18,215 bases of DNA from contig CANQZP010000023.1 in NCBI GenBank assembly GCA_947628395.1, positions 1-18,215 on the forward strand, read 5' to 3'. The position numbers and the translations under genes were made by a program. The notes under the pieces were generated by a model that had not been told where the DNA came from, did not search any database, and saw only the letters and a program-made list of their open reading frames with translations. This stretch comes from an uncultured Clostridia bacterium. GTDB lineage: Bacteria > Bacillota > Clostridia > TANB77 > CAG-508. Numbering within the stretch: the stretch's first letter is position 1; the number at the start of each line of letters is the position of its first letter. Of this stretch, positions 9,658-17,495 are shown piece by piece.

Positions 9658-11310
9658 TTATTTTAAAATATTTCTTATCTGTTCTTCTAAATTTTTAACC
9701 TTATTGCTCAAAACCTGCATATCATCATCTTTTACTTCTTTATACAACTTCTCGGTTTTTACCTTTTCAGTCATATCATTAATCTCATCTTTTAATCTAT
9801 TAAGCTTATCCAAAATCTCTAATCTTAAAAATCTTTCTTTAGCGCTATTTTTATAATCTATACTTTCTTCTAGTCTTGGAACATCTTTTAATTCAAACTT
9901 CTGTCCAAATTCAGGTATAGAAACAGGAATAGAAGTAGTCTCCTCAATCTTTTGCTTTAGAACATTTTGCGCATCAGCTTCTCCATGAACTAAAAAAATA
10001 TGATTAGGTTTTTTAATAAAAGAATAAACAAAATTTAAAAGCCATTCCTGATCAGCATGACCAGAATAACCTTCTATATACTCAATTCTAGCATTTACAC
10101 TTATTTCCTCACCAAATATCTTAACCTTTTCTGCACCATCAACAATTTTTCTTCCCAAAGTTCCAGGAGCCTGATATCCAACAAATAAAATAGTACTATT
10201 AGGATTCCATAAATTATGTTTTAAATGATGTTTTATTCTACCAATATCACACATTCCACTAGCAGAAATTATAATAGAAGGATAATATTCCTCATTAAGA
10301 GCTTTAGACTCATCAGCTGTTCTTGTAAATCTAAGTCCCGGAAATTCCAAAGGATTATCACCATTTTTTAATTTTTCTCTAATCTCTTCTTCAAATAACT
10401 CAGTATTCTTATTAAAAACTTCAGTAGCAGAAATTGCAAGAGGACTATCAACAAAAACAGGAACCTTCATAAGTTGCTCATACTTTCTTTGAAATTCCTC
10501 ATCATCCTTATGCTCTTCTTTAAGCTTATCTATCTCATATAAAATCTCTTGAGTTCTACCAACAGCAAAAGATGGAATAATTACCCTACCACCCTTGTCC
10601 AAAGTAGATGAAACTATATCTAAAAATAAACTCGCTTTATCATCATTTCTAACATGTAACCTATTTCCATAGGTTGACTCCATTACTAGAAAATCAGCAT
10701 CATCAATCATAGTAGGAGAATCTAAAAGAGGAATATCATTATTTCCTAAATCTCCTGTAAAGACTATTTTTCTAGTCTCTCCATTTTCAGTAATCCAAAC
10801 CTCAATTATACTAGAACCAAGCATATGACCCGCATCATTAAACCTTACCTTTATATTTTCATCAATATCAACAATTTCATCATAAAATACAGGCTTAAAT
10901 ATCTCTAGAGAGTCAGCTGCTTCTTTAGCAGTATACAAAGGCTCTAAAGGCTCTTTACCAGCTCTTTCCCTCTTTCTATTTTTCCACTCTACCTCATTTT
11001 CCTGAATATGGCCACTATCAGGAAGCATTATAGAACACAAATCACAACTAGCCTTAGTAGCATAAATCGGACCCTTAAAACCCTCTTTATAAAGCTTAGG
11101 AATCCTACCAGAATGATCTATATGAGCATGAGTCAAAAGCATAAAATCAATATCAGCAGGATTATATAAAAAATCATCTTCATTTTGAATCTCATCTTCA
11201 TCTTTACCCTGATATAAACCACAATCAATAATAAACTTTTTACCTGCACCCTCAACTAAAAAATTAGAACCTGTAACAGTCCCAGCAGCACCTAAAAAAG
11301 TAATATTCAT
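9658..11310 (-). CDS. Beta-CASP metallo-beta-lactamase RNase
   Basis: This 550-residue protein belongs to the beta-CASP branch of the metallo-beta-lactamase fold, RNA-processing nucleases with two zinc ions. It shows GAAGTVTGSNF at the N-terminus, the zinc motif THAHIDH (His61, His63, Asp65, His66), AGHMLGSS, TGDLGN, the beta-CASP blocks ESTYGNRLH and SPLAISATEVF, ISASGMCDIGRIKHHL, YSGHAD and the C-terminal LVHGE. This is the CPSF/YSH1-like type with a complete RNA-specificity domain, not the RNase J type. The last 70 residues form a charged helix, probably a coiled coil. I place the start at ATG 11310-11308 because a longer reading from TTG at 11334 would put the Shine-Dalgarno (AGAGGAG) inside the coding region. 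Its RNA target is unknown. It sits downstream of a 191-bp palindrome and is followed 18 bp later by the GH15 gene. Confidence 0.9.
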   Translation of the reverse strand: MNITFLGAAGTVTGSNFLVEGAGKKFIIDCGLYQGKDEDEIQNEDDFLYNPADIDFMLLTHAHIDHSGRIPKLYKEGFKGPIYATKASCDLCSIMLPDSGHIQENEVEWKNRKRERAGKEPLEPLYTAKEAADSLEIFKPVFYDEIVDIDENIKVRFNDAGHMLGSSIIEVWITENGETRKIVFTGDLGNNDIPLLDSPTMIDDADFLVMESTYGNRLHVRNDDKASLFLDIVSSTLDKGGRVIIPSFAVGRTQEILYEIDKLKEEHKDDEEFQRKYEQLMKVPVFVDSPLAISATEVFNKNTELFEEEIREKLKNGDNPLEFPGLRFTRTADESKALNEEYYPSIIISASGMCDIGRIKHHLKHNLWNPNSTILFVGYQAPGTLGRKIVDGAEKVKIFGEEISVNARIEYIEGYSGHADQEWLLNFVYSFIKKPNHIFLVHGEADAQNVLKQKIEETTSIPVSIPEFGQKFELKDVPRLEESIDYKNSAKERFLRLEILDKLNRLKDEINDMTEKVKTEKLYKEVKDDDMQVLSNKVKNLEEQIRNILK

Positions 11311-11320
11311 AAAATAAATT

Positions 11321-11327
11321 CTCCTCT
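11321..11327 (-). promoter_or_regulatory. Ribosome binding site fixing the start of the beta-CASP RNase
   Basis: AGAGGAG on the minus strand lies 10 bases before ATG 11310. An alternative TTG start at 11334 lies upstream of this site and would not be served by it, so the ATG is preferred. Confidence 0.6.
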
Positions 11328-11377
11328 CTATCAAACTAAAATGATTACTATTAGAATATTAGATTAATATTATTATC

Positions 11378-11568
11378 ATATTTTAAAAACGCTTAAAAAT
11401 AAAGCTTTCGAATGTGATTGGAATGAGTGTATAGATTCTTAAAAAATTAAAATGAGGAAGCGATGGCTAGCGAAGCTAGAACAGCGAGAGGCTCGTTTTA
11501 ATTTTTGTTAGAATCTATAGCGAGTGTATTGAGCCGAGAAAGTCTTTATTTTTAAGTTTTTAAAATAT
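11378..11568. repeat. 191-bp imperfect palindrome with d(GCGAAGC) apex
   Basis: The whole stretch folds back on itself around a centre at 11473. Paired blocks from outside in: 11378-11390 with 11556-11568 (13 bp); 11393-11404 with 11544-11555 (12 bp); 11405-11409 with 11538-11542; an unpaired middle section; 11430-11439 with 11510-11519 (10 bp); 11442-11456 with 11492-11506 (15 bp, one wobble); and CTAGC-GAA-GCTAG at 11467-11479. The plus-strand apex is GCGAAGC, known to form an unusually stable DNA mini-hairpin. The centre is visibly richer in G+C than the surrounding DNA. It lies between two minus-strand genes. It could be a MITE- or REP-like element, or a transcribed RNA hairpin. No transposase is present nearby. 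Confidence 0.75.
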
Positions 11569-11585
11569 AATGGTTATATAATTTT

Positions 11586-13139
11586 TTAAAACACATACAA
11601 AGGAACCTTCTTCTTAAGCCTCGTAGCCAACTCCCTTTTATCAAAATTAAAAGAAATTACCTCCTTTTTCTCAAGAACATCATTATCCCAAATACAAACA
11701 GCCAAATCGGAATCCTCCTTCTGCAAACTAATATCAATATCCTCAAAATTCACAATAGTACTATCAACAACCTTGGAAATAATATTAAAATTAATATCAA
11801 TATTCCTACTAAAAACATTAAAAATTTTATTTTGACATGCCTTAGTAACAATCTTTTTCATAATCTTCAAAATCAAATTATCAAGAACTTTAATATCACC
11901 AATCCTAGTCTCACTATCAATACGCAATCTCTTACAATACCTAAGCTTATATAATAACTCTATATACTCATCCCTTTCAGTAATTTCCTCAATCTCCTTA
12001 TCGATACACTTTAAAAATTCTTTCTCAAAAGAAATAATAAAATCATTCACATTTATATCATCATTCTCTAAAACACTCATTATTTCAATTTTCTCTTTTA
12101 AATCATTTTTTAAACTTACATAATTAGAAGGCTTTTCCATCTCAGTTAACTGTTTTACTCTCTTACTCTTTATCTCTTTTTCTTTTTGAAGCACATCAGC
12201 TAAATCACTAATATTAAACAACTTTTTTTCATCAGGTAATTTCTCATTTTTCCTTTTAAATTCCTGAAATAACAACTCCTGACTTTCCATAATTTTATCT
12301 ATATTTTCTATTCTCTTAACATGCCTTACTTTCTCCTTTGAAAGTTTCAAGATATATTCCGTTTTATTCTCAATTTCAGAATACATTTTAACAAACTTAT
12401 CATACTTTTCTCTATATTTCTCCCTATCCTCAGATAAAACAAACAACAACTTAAAAAGAGAATTATAAAACGAACTCATTATTTTCTCATCATATCCCTC
12501 TTTTAACCTCTTTTTCATCTCCAAAATATAATCATTCTTAGGAGAAGAATCATTTTCCCATCTCTTAAGAAAAATATCACCAAAAACAATAGACAAATTC
12601 TGATAAATCAAATTACTTAAAAAATTAATATGTCTATCACCATCAGGATCCCAAGACCAACCATTAAAATTTCTTATAACCTCAGTTCTATTTAAGTTAG
12701 CCCCCTCTGCCAGCAACTTCTGAAAAATATCTTTTATATAATCATACTTCTCATGAATAAAAAAATACTTTGGCTTAATATCAGCAATCCCATACAATAA
12801 AGCAACTTCAGTAGGATAAGAATAAACCTTCTTTTCCCTCTCCTCAGTAAGCGCAAAAGTATCTTGACTCTTTAAAGATTGAATCTCCTCTCTTTTAGGA
12901 TCTAACAAATAAATAAAATTACAATACTCATCAATATCCTTTATAATCTCCTCTAAAAATTCACTCTTAGAAACATGCACCATTTTTATTTTAGCATAAT
13001 CATCAAACGAAGTCTCAATCTTATAAAACATACTCAAAAGAAGGTTTTTAGTATCCTCCAAGAAACGCTTTTTTTCTAAAAGTTGATCTAATACATAATT
13101 ATAATCCTTAAGCTTAGAAAAAAATCTTCTATTTCCCAC
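11586..13139 (-). CDS. Unrecognised charged, coiled-coil-rich protein downstream of ftsK
   Basis: I do not recognise this protein (517 residues). It has no signal peptide or clear membrane segment and is rich in Lys and Glu. A helical N-terminal half contains the block FNGWSWDPDGDRHINFLSNL (near 158-177). A long, highly charged helix, probably a coiled coil, spans roughly 230-320, and a more beta-like C-terminus ends in KKKVPLYVF. The start is uncertain: a TTG at 13148 lies only 2 bases from the GGGGG of an AAAGGGGG motif (13158-13151), while the GTG at 13139 is 11 bases from it and is preferred here. It begins about 27 bp after the FtsK stop with no terminator between them, so it is very likely co-transcribed with ftsK. 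That raises, but does not show, a role in segregation or the envelope. Confidence 0.75.
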   Translation of the reverse strand: MGNRRFFSKLKDYNYVLDQLLEKKRFLEDTKNLLLSMFYKIETSFDDYAKIKMVHVSKSEFLEEIIKDIDEYCNFIYLLDPKREEIQSLKSQDTFALTEEREKKVYSYPTEVALLYGIADIKPKYFFIHEKYDYIKDIFQKLLAEGANLNRTEVIRNFNGWSWDPDGDRHINFLSNLIYQNLSIVFGDIFLKRWENDSSPKNDYILEMKKRLKEGYDEKIMSSFYNSLFKLLFVLSEDREKYREKYDKFVKMYSEIENKTEYILKLSKEKVRHVKRIENIDKIMESQELLFQEFKRKNEKLPDEKKLFNISDLADVLQKEKEIKSKRVKQLTEMEKPSNYVSLKNDLKEKIEIMSVLENDDINVNDFIISFEKEFLKCIDKEIEEITERDEYIELLYKLRYCKRLRIDSETRIGDIKVLDNLILKIMKKIVTKACQNKIFNVFSRNIDINFNIISKVVDSTIVNFEDIDISLQKEDSDLAVCIWDNDVLEKKEVISFNFDKRELATRLKKKVPLYVF

Positions 13140-13166
13140 TATAACCAAAACCCCCTTTCAAAAATT

Positions 13167-15590
13167 TTATTCTTCATTACTCTCCACATCATTAGGCGCC
13201 ATCTTAAGCTCAGCCCATCTCTCCTTAGTCATAAGCACCTCTCTAGGCTTACTACCCTGATAACCAGAAATAATTCCACGCTCCTCCATCTGATCAATAA
13301 TTCTACCAGCTCTAGCATATCCAACCTTAAACTTTCTTTGAATTAAAGAAGCAGATGCAGAACCAATCTCAATAACAGCCTCAATAGCCTCAGCTAAAAA
13401 CGGATCAGCCTCATCATCCTCAGAATTCTCTGCCAATTCCCTATCAGAAGAATTAGCCTTCTCTATCTTCTCCAAAATATCATCATTATATGTAACTTCT
13501 CCATCCTTTTTCAAGAAATCAACAATCTTTTCAACCTCTCCATCTGAAATAAACGCACCCTGAAGTCTAACAGGTTTTGGTACACCAGAAGGATAGAAAA
13601 GCATATCACCTTTACCAAGAAGTTTTTCAGCACCAGCCTGATCCAAAATAGTTCTAGAATCTACCTGAGAAGATACCGCAAACGCAATTCTTGAAGGAAT
13701 ATTTGCTTTAATAATACCAGTAATAACATCAACAGAAGGTCTCTGAGTTGCAATAACTAAATGCATACCAGCAGCTCTTGCCATTTGAGCTAACCTACAA
13801 ATAGCATCCTCAACATCATTTGGAGCTACCATCATCAAATCAGCAAGCTCATCAATAATAATAACAATATGAGGTAACTTTCCTTCTGCTTGCTCATTAT
13901 CTAAAATCGCATTATAACCTTTAATATCTCTTACACCTTTTTCAGCGAATAAACTATATCTATTAACCATTTCCTGAACAGCCCATGCCAAAGCACCAGC
14001 CGCCTTCTTAGCATCAGTTACAACAGGAATCAATAAATGAGGAATTCCATTATAAACAGAAAGCTCAACAACTTTAGGGTCAACCATCACAAGTTTAACC
14101 TCACTAGGCTTAGCCTTATATAAAATACTAGTAATCAAAGTATTTATACAAACGCTCTTACCAGAACCTGTTGAACCAGCAATTAAAACATGTGGCATTT
14201 TAGCAATATCAGTAACAACTGCTTCTCCACCAACATTTTTTCCAATTGCAAAAGCAAGTTTAGATTTAGCACTAGTAAAATCATCACTTTCCAAAATATC
14301 TCTCAAAGCAACAGGCTCTTTTTCTTTATTAGGAATTTCAATTCCTACAGCTTGCTTACCTGGAATTGGAGCTTCAATTCTTATACTCTCAGCTGCTAAA
14401 TTAAGAGCTATATCATCAGACAATTTAGCAATTTTACTTACTCTAACACCCTCAGCAGGTTTTAATTCATATCTTGTAATAGAAGGTCCAACTGAAACAT
14501 TTTCAACTTTAGCAGAAACGCCAAAACTATATAATGTTTTCTGTAATTTAGTAGCAATATCAGTAAGAGCTTTTTTACTACCTCTTGCCCCTTTTGATCC
14601 ACCTACAGATAATAATTCAATTGGTGGAAACTCATAATTTTCATCATCAACAGTATGAGTATAATGCTCAAGTTGTAATACTTCCTTTGTCTTTTCTTGT
14701 TTTTCCTCATGAACTTCTTTAAAAATATTATTTAACTCATCAGGATTATTTTCCTTCTTAATTTCTTCAGTTTCTTTTTCTTCATCTATATCTGAATCAT
14801 CAATAAAATTCTTAGATTTAAATAAACTAAATTTTGAAGATTTCTTTGATTCTGGCCTAGCTTCTTCTAAATTATGAATTACAATTTCATCTTGTACTAA
14901 CTCTACTGGCTCAGGACGATTTTTATTTTTCTCTTCTCTTTCCTCTCTTCTCTTATTCCTGCGTTCTTCCCTTCTTTCGTCCATTTCAGCTCTTAAGTTT
15001 TCTCTTTCCTCTTTCTTATATTCTTTTCTCTCTTCCGCTCTATCTATCATATCCAATAAAATTTCAGTAGGTCTTAAGCCCAAAATATAAATACCAGAAA
15101 TAATAGCAACACCAATACATAAAATAGTTGCACCAACATTACCTAGCAAATTAGTAAGTGGACTTCCAACAATCGCTCCAATTGCTCCTCCTCCATGATT
15201 TCCAGTTCCCTGTTTATAAGCTTCTTTTACAACTTCTTCAAACGTTATATTATCAGCCAAATTCAAATGAGAAAAATTATATATATGCATAATACAAGCA
15301 ATAGCCAAAATGAAAATTAAATATTTAGAAAATTTAGAAATCATATATTCATCTTTTTCTTTAGCCATTGATATAGCAATAAAAAACAGTGCAATTGGTA
15401 TTATATATTTTATAGAACCTACTAATCCCCCTAAAAGAGGACTTAAAAAACTTCCTACTTTACCAGCATTTGAATAAATAAGTACTGCCAATAAAACACT
15501 CAATATTATAAGTGAAATAATTATAAAATCTAAATCCATACTTTTTTTAGTTCTTTTATTAGTTCTTTTTCCTTTTCCTCTCTTTGCCAC
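13167..15590 (-). CDS. ftsK: DNA translocase FtsK/SpoIIIE
   Basis: This septal double-stranded-DNA pump moves chromosome ends out of the closing division septum (or into the forespore in spore formers). The 807-residue protein has an N-terminal membrane region with about four helices (residues 20-172), a strongly charged linker (about 175-320, Glu/Lys/Arg-rich), and the alpha-beta motor. The motor has Walker A GSTGSGKS (near 473), Walker B IVIIIDELAD (near 579), and the MARAAGMHLVIATQRPSVDVITG block. A C-terminal gamma winged-helix domain (about 740-800, with GSASASLIQRKFKVGYARAG) reads polar KOPS/SRS-type sequences. Length is normal for the Gram-positive SpoIIIE/SftA/FtsK family. The start is GTG 15590-15588 with AGGAGG five bases upstream. 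An unknown protein gene follows 27 bp after its stop. I see no strong promoter directly upstream. Whether it is the vegetative FtsK or the sporulation SpoIIIE cannot be told from the sequence. Confidence 0.97.
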   Translation of the reverse strand: MAKRGKGKRTNKRTKKSMDLDFIIISLIILSVLLAVLIYSNAGKVGSFLSPLLGGLVGSIKYIIPIALFFIAISMAKEKDEYMISKFSKYLIFILAIACIMHIYNFSHLNLADNITFEEVVKEAYKQGTGNHGGGAIGAIVGSPLTNLLGNVGATILCIGVAIISGIYILGLRPTEILLDMIDRAEERKEYKKEERENLRAEMDERREERRNKRREEREEKNKNRPEPVELVQDEIVIHNLEEARPESKKSSKFSLFKSKNFIDDSDIDEEKETEEIKKENNPDELNNIFKEVHEEKQEKTKEVLQLEHYTHTVDDENYEFPPIELLSVGGSKGARGSKKALTDIATKLQKTLYSFGVSAKVENVSVGPSITRYELKPAEGVRVSKIAKLSDDIALNLAAESIRIEAPIPGKQAVGIEIPNKEKEPVALRDILESDDFTSAKSKLAFAIGKNVGGEAVVTDIAKMPHVLIAGSTGSGKSVCINTLITSILYKAKPSEVKLVMVDPKVVELSVYNGIPHLLIPVVTDAKKAAGALAWAVQEMVNRYSLFAEKGVRDIKGYNAILDNEQAEGKLPHIVIIIDELADLMMVAPNDVEDAICRLAQMARAAGMHLVIATQRPSVDVITGIIKANIPSRIAFAVSSQVDSRTILDQAGAEKLLGKGDMLFYPSGVPKPVRLQGAFISDGEVEKIVDFLKKDGEVTYNDDILEKIEKANSSDRELAENSEDDEADPFLAEAIEAVIEIGSASASLIQRKFKVGYARAGRIIDQMEERGIISGYQGSKPREVLMTKERWAELKMAPNDVESNEE

Positions 15591-15664
15591 AACATCCTCC
15601 TATACAAATAAAAGAGATTAACTCGGTCTATTTTTGCTTAAAATGTGCTACCGAAATCTGGTTA

Positions 15665-15763
15665 TTATTTTCTAACAATAAATTCATAACTATCTTTCGT
15701 ACATAATGCCGAATAATCTCTTTTTTCTGGTTTATCATAATATTGCATAATAAAACCAGACAT
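15665..15763 (-). CDS. Possible 32-residue small protein in the gap before ftsK
   Basis: The minus strand has ATG at 15763-15761 and TAA at 15667-15665, encoding a short peptide with the composition of a real protein (it includes YYDKPEKRDYSALC and ends DSYEFIVRK). The frame is open upstream to the stop of the preceding coiled-coil gene. There is no Shine-Dalgarno before the ATG, and a competing 50-codon frame (15780-15628) overlaps it, so the call is weak. It might also be the tail of a decayed gene. Confidence 0.25.
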   Translation of the reverse strand: MSGFIMQYYDKPEKRDYSALCTKDSYEFIVRK

Positions 15764-15777
15764 AAATATTCTGGTTT
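15753..15777 (-). terminator. Possible weak terminator after the coiled-coil gene
   Basis: On the minus strand AAACCAGA pairs perfectly with TCTGGTTT over a 9-base loop, followed by an interrupted U tract (UUUUAUUAU). It starts 11 bp after the stop of the upstream gene. The stem is short and A+T-rich, and further CCAGA copies downstream could pair with the second arm instead, so termination may be partial or conditional. Confidence 0.4.
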
Positions 15778-15787
15778 CATTTAATAT

Positions 15788-16267
15788 TTATTTTAATTCT
15801 TTTCTATTATTTTTAATTGTTTCCAAAGCATCATTCATTGTAGCTTCAATAACACTCATATTAGATTTCAAAGTATTAATCGTAGACTCAATATCTTCTA
15901 ATATGTCATCAGCATATTCTTTTGTACCTTCTGACATTTCTTTAGACATTTGATTTGCAGTTTCGATAATCTTTGCTTTTTCCTCATAAGCCTTTCTAGT
16001 TATTTCATGTTCATCAATCATAGCAATAATTCTATTCTCTGCTTCCTTAACAATATCGTCAGCTTCTTTTTGAGCTTCCTCCATAATTCTAGTTCTTTCC
16101 TCTTTAACCCATTTAGCCTGTTTTAATTCATCAGGTAATTTTAATCTAATTTCTTTAACTAGATCAAATATAACTTCTCTTTCAACAACACATTTATCAG
16201 TAAATGGTAATTTTTTACTATTTTCAATAATCTCCTCTAAAGTCTCTAAAAGAGTGAATATTTCCAT
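15788..16267 (-). CDS. Coiled-coil protein, ATP synthase B/DivIVA-like, unknown function
   Basis: This 159-residue protein is almost entirely helical and highly charged. It has a short N-terminal segment MEIFTLLETLEEIIENSKKL, a conserved-looking DKCVVEREVIFDLVKEIRLKLPDELKQAKW stretch, and a long coiled coil with the EAQKEADDIVKEAE pattern, reminiscent of ATP synthase subunit b and DivIVA C-termini. In clostridia small proteins of this look are found beside rsmD and are often labelled 'ATPase', but no nucleotide-binding motif is visible, so I do not support that label. The start ATG has AAAGGGG six bases upstream and follows rsmD by 36 bp, so the two form one transcript. By composition it may be a cytoplasmic scaffold protein; function is unknown. 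Confidence 0.85.
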   Translation of the reverse strand: MEIFTLLETLEEIIENSKKLPFTDKCVVEREVIFDLVKEIRLKLPDELKQAKWVKEERTRIMEEAQKEADDIVKEAENRIIAMIDEHEITRKAYEEKAKIIETANQMSKEMSEGTKEYADDILEDIESTINTLKSNMSVIEATMNDALETIKNNRKELK

Positions 16268-16303
16268 GTTTAACCCCTTTCGAATATTATATTTTTAAAA
16301 CAT

Positions 16304-16858
16304 TTACAATTTTAAAAATATAAGATAAACTCTTCCATACTTACGTACATCAAATATCTCTAACTTAATATTTTCTATTTCTTTTAAAATCCTTTGTTTA
16401 TCATCAGTTTCAGCAATAATTATTGAATTTTCATTCAAGACATCTAAATCCACTAATAATTCTAATGATTTTAAAATACCATTACTTTTATATGGAGGAT
16501 CCAAAAAAATAATATCAGGTTTAATATTTTCGTTTTTCAAATTTCGAATTGCAACCTGAAAATCAGAAATATAAACAATAGACTTATCTTGCATTCTTGT
16601 TTTTTCAATATTCTGCTTTATTATTTTGTTTGCTTCTTTAGAATTATCGCAAAAAATCGCAAGTTTTGCACCACGGCTTAAAGCTTCTAATCCAAGAGCT
16701 CCACTTCCAGAAAATAAATCCAAAACTATACTGTTTTCAATATCATTATTTATTATATTAAAAAGTGATTCCTTAACTCTATCAAGTGTTGGTCTAGTAT
16801 TTAAACCCTCTAAAGTTTTTAGATGAGTTCCTTTTGATACTCCACTAATAATTCTCAT
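16304..16858 (-). CDS. rsmD: 16S rRNA (guanine(966)-N(2))-methyltransferase RsmD
   Basis: This Rossmann-fold methyltransferase transfers a methyl group from S-adenosylmethionine to N2 of G966 in 16S rRNA during 30S assembly. Visible: MRIISGVSKGTHL and TRPTLDRVKESLFNI at the N-terminus, the SAM-binding motif I VLDLFSGSGALGLEALSRG (residues 45-63) and the catalytic DPPY at 120-123. The 184-residue length is typical. The ATG start has CGGAG six bases upstream. It opens a transcription unit behind the divIVA terminator and continues into the coiled-coil gene 36 bp downstream. In many Bacillota coaD follows rsmD; it is not in this window. Confidence 0.95.
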   Translation of the reverse strand: MRIISGVSKGTHLKTLEGLNTRPTLDRVKESLFNIINNDIENSIVLDLFSGSGALGLEALSRGAKLAIFCDNSKEANKIIKQNIEKTRMQDKSIVYISDFQVAIRNLKNENIKPDIIFLDPPYKSNGILKSLELLVDLDVLNENSIIIAETDDKQRILKEIENIKLEIFDVRKYGRVYLIFLKL

Positions 16859-16886
16859 GTTTCTACTCCGATAATTCTATATTTAT

Positions 16887-16914
16887 ATTTTATTTTAAAT
16901 ACAGAATAAGTCAA
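16887..16914 (-). promoter_or_regulatory. Probable sigma-A promoter of the rsmD unit
   Basis: On the minus strand TTGACT (16914-16909) is separated by 16 bp from TAAAAT (16892-16887), each one mismatch from consensus. It lies in the 130-bp gap between the divIVA terminator and the rsmD start, leaving a leader of roughly 20 bases. Confidence 0.55.
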
Positions 16915-16991
16915 TAATAATAGCTAAATTGTAAACAAAACTTAATCTCTGTAATAATTCATTAATTCATTTGTAATAAAAGGACTAAGAC

Positions 16992-17019
16992 AAAAAAACA
17001 CGGTTTACCGTGTTTTTTT
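16992..17019 (-). terminator. Strong terminator after divIVA, symmetric on both strands
   Basis: A perfect 12-bp stem (AAAAAAACACGG pairing with CCGTGTTTTTTT) closes a 4-base loop, with a seven-base U tract on either strand. It starts 14 bp after the divIVA stop codon and should end the sepF-divIVA transcript. By symmetry it could also stop transcription on the plus strand. Confidence 0.92.
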
Positions 17020-17033
17020 AATCTAATATAATT

Positions 17034-17483
17034 TTAATCTTCCTTCATATCTTTCAATAATTCTAATTGAGAAATTAATAAAGCTTCCATTTTTGCTTTA
17101 TAAATATCAAATTGTTTCTTTGTCTCTAAAAATTCTCTCTTTCTTGTTTCACTTTCTTTAGTAATTTCATCAAGAGAAGTTTGAACTTTTTCTCTAGCAT
17201 TTCTTAAAATATTATCAGCTTCCTCTTGAGCTGATTTTTTTATATCATCAGCCGTTTTTTGAGCCATAACCAAAGTATTTTGCAAAGTAGATTCAATATT
17301 TTTATATTGTTCTACATCTTTTCTAGACTTTTCTACTTGCTCTCTAAGTTCAGTATTTTCTTTATATAATTTTTCATAATCAACAGTAATTTCATCTAGG
17401 AAGTCATCAACTTCATCTACATTATATCCATTCATCATTTGTTTCTGAAATTTTTTATTTTCAATATCTAATGGTGTAATCAT
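17034..17483 (-). CDS. divIVA: Cell-division/polarity protein DivIVA
   Basis: DivIVA binds negatively curved membrane at septa and poles and recruits division-site and polar partners. The N-terminal membrane-binding domain is clear (MITPLDIENKKFQ, then GYNVDEVDDFLDEITVDYEKL, residues 1-40). It is followed by an almost continuous coiled coil (about 40-145) with repeated EEADNILRNA-like heptads. At 149 residues it is on the short side but within the family. The ATG has an AGGAGG site five bases upstream. It starts 12 bp after the sepF stop, the usual order in Bacillota division clusters, and is ended by a perfect hairpin terminator. Confidence 0.95.
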   Translation of the reverse strand: MITPLDIENKKFQKQMMNGYNVDEVDDFLDEITVDYEKLYKENTELREQVEKSRKDVEQYKNIESTLQNTLVMAQKTADDIKKSAQEEADNILRNAREKVQTSLDEITKESETRKREFLETKKQFDIYKAKMEALLISQLELLKDMKED

Positions 17484-17495
17484 TTTTTCCTCCTA

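Noticed and set aside
9439..9666. Plus-strand open frame across the GH15 start
   Set aside because: It covers the 5' end of the GH15 gene and its ribosome binding site on the opposite strand; composition is Ile/Asn/His-rich and not protein-like.
11440..11510. The centre of the palindrome as an ordinary rho-independent terminator for the unknown gene
   Set aside because: The pairing extends about 95 bp per arm and the inner stem is not directly followed by a clean U tract, so a simple terminator does not explain it, although it may still reduce read-through.
14190..14399. Plus-strand open frame inside ftsK
   Set aside because: It overlaps the FtsK motor domain on the other strand; the Asn/Ser/Phe-rich composition is that of an antisense shadow.
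15628..15780. 50-codon minus-strand frame overlapping the candidate small protein
   Set aside because: Composition looks random compared with the alternative frame, and it lacks a Shine-Dalgarno.
16626..16826. Plus-strand open frame inside rsmD
   Set aside because: Antisense to the SAM-binding region of RsmD, with no independent support.
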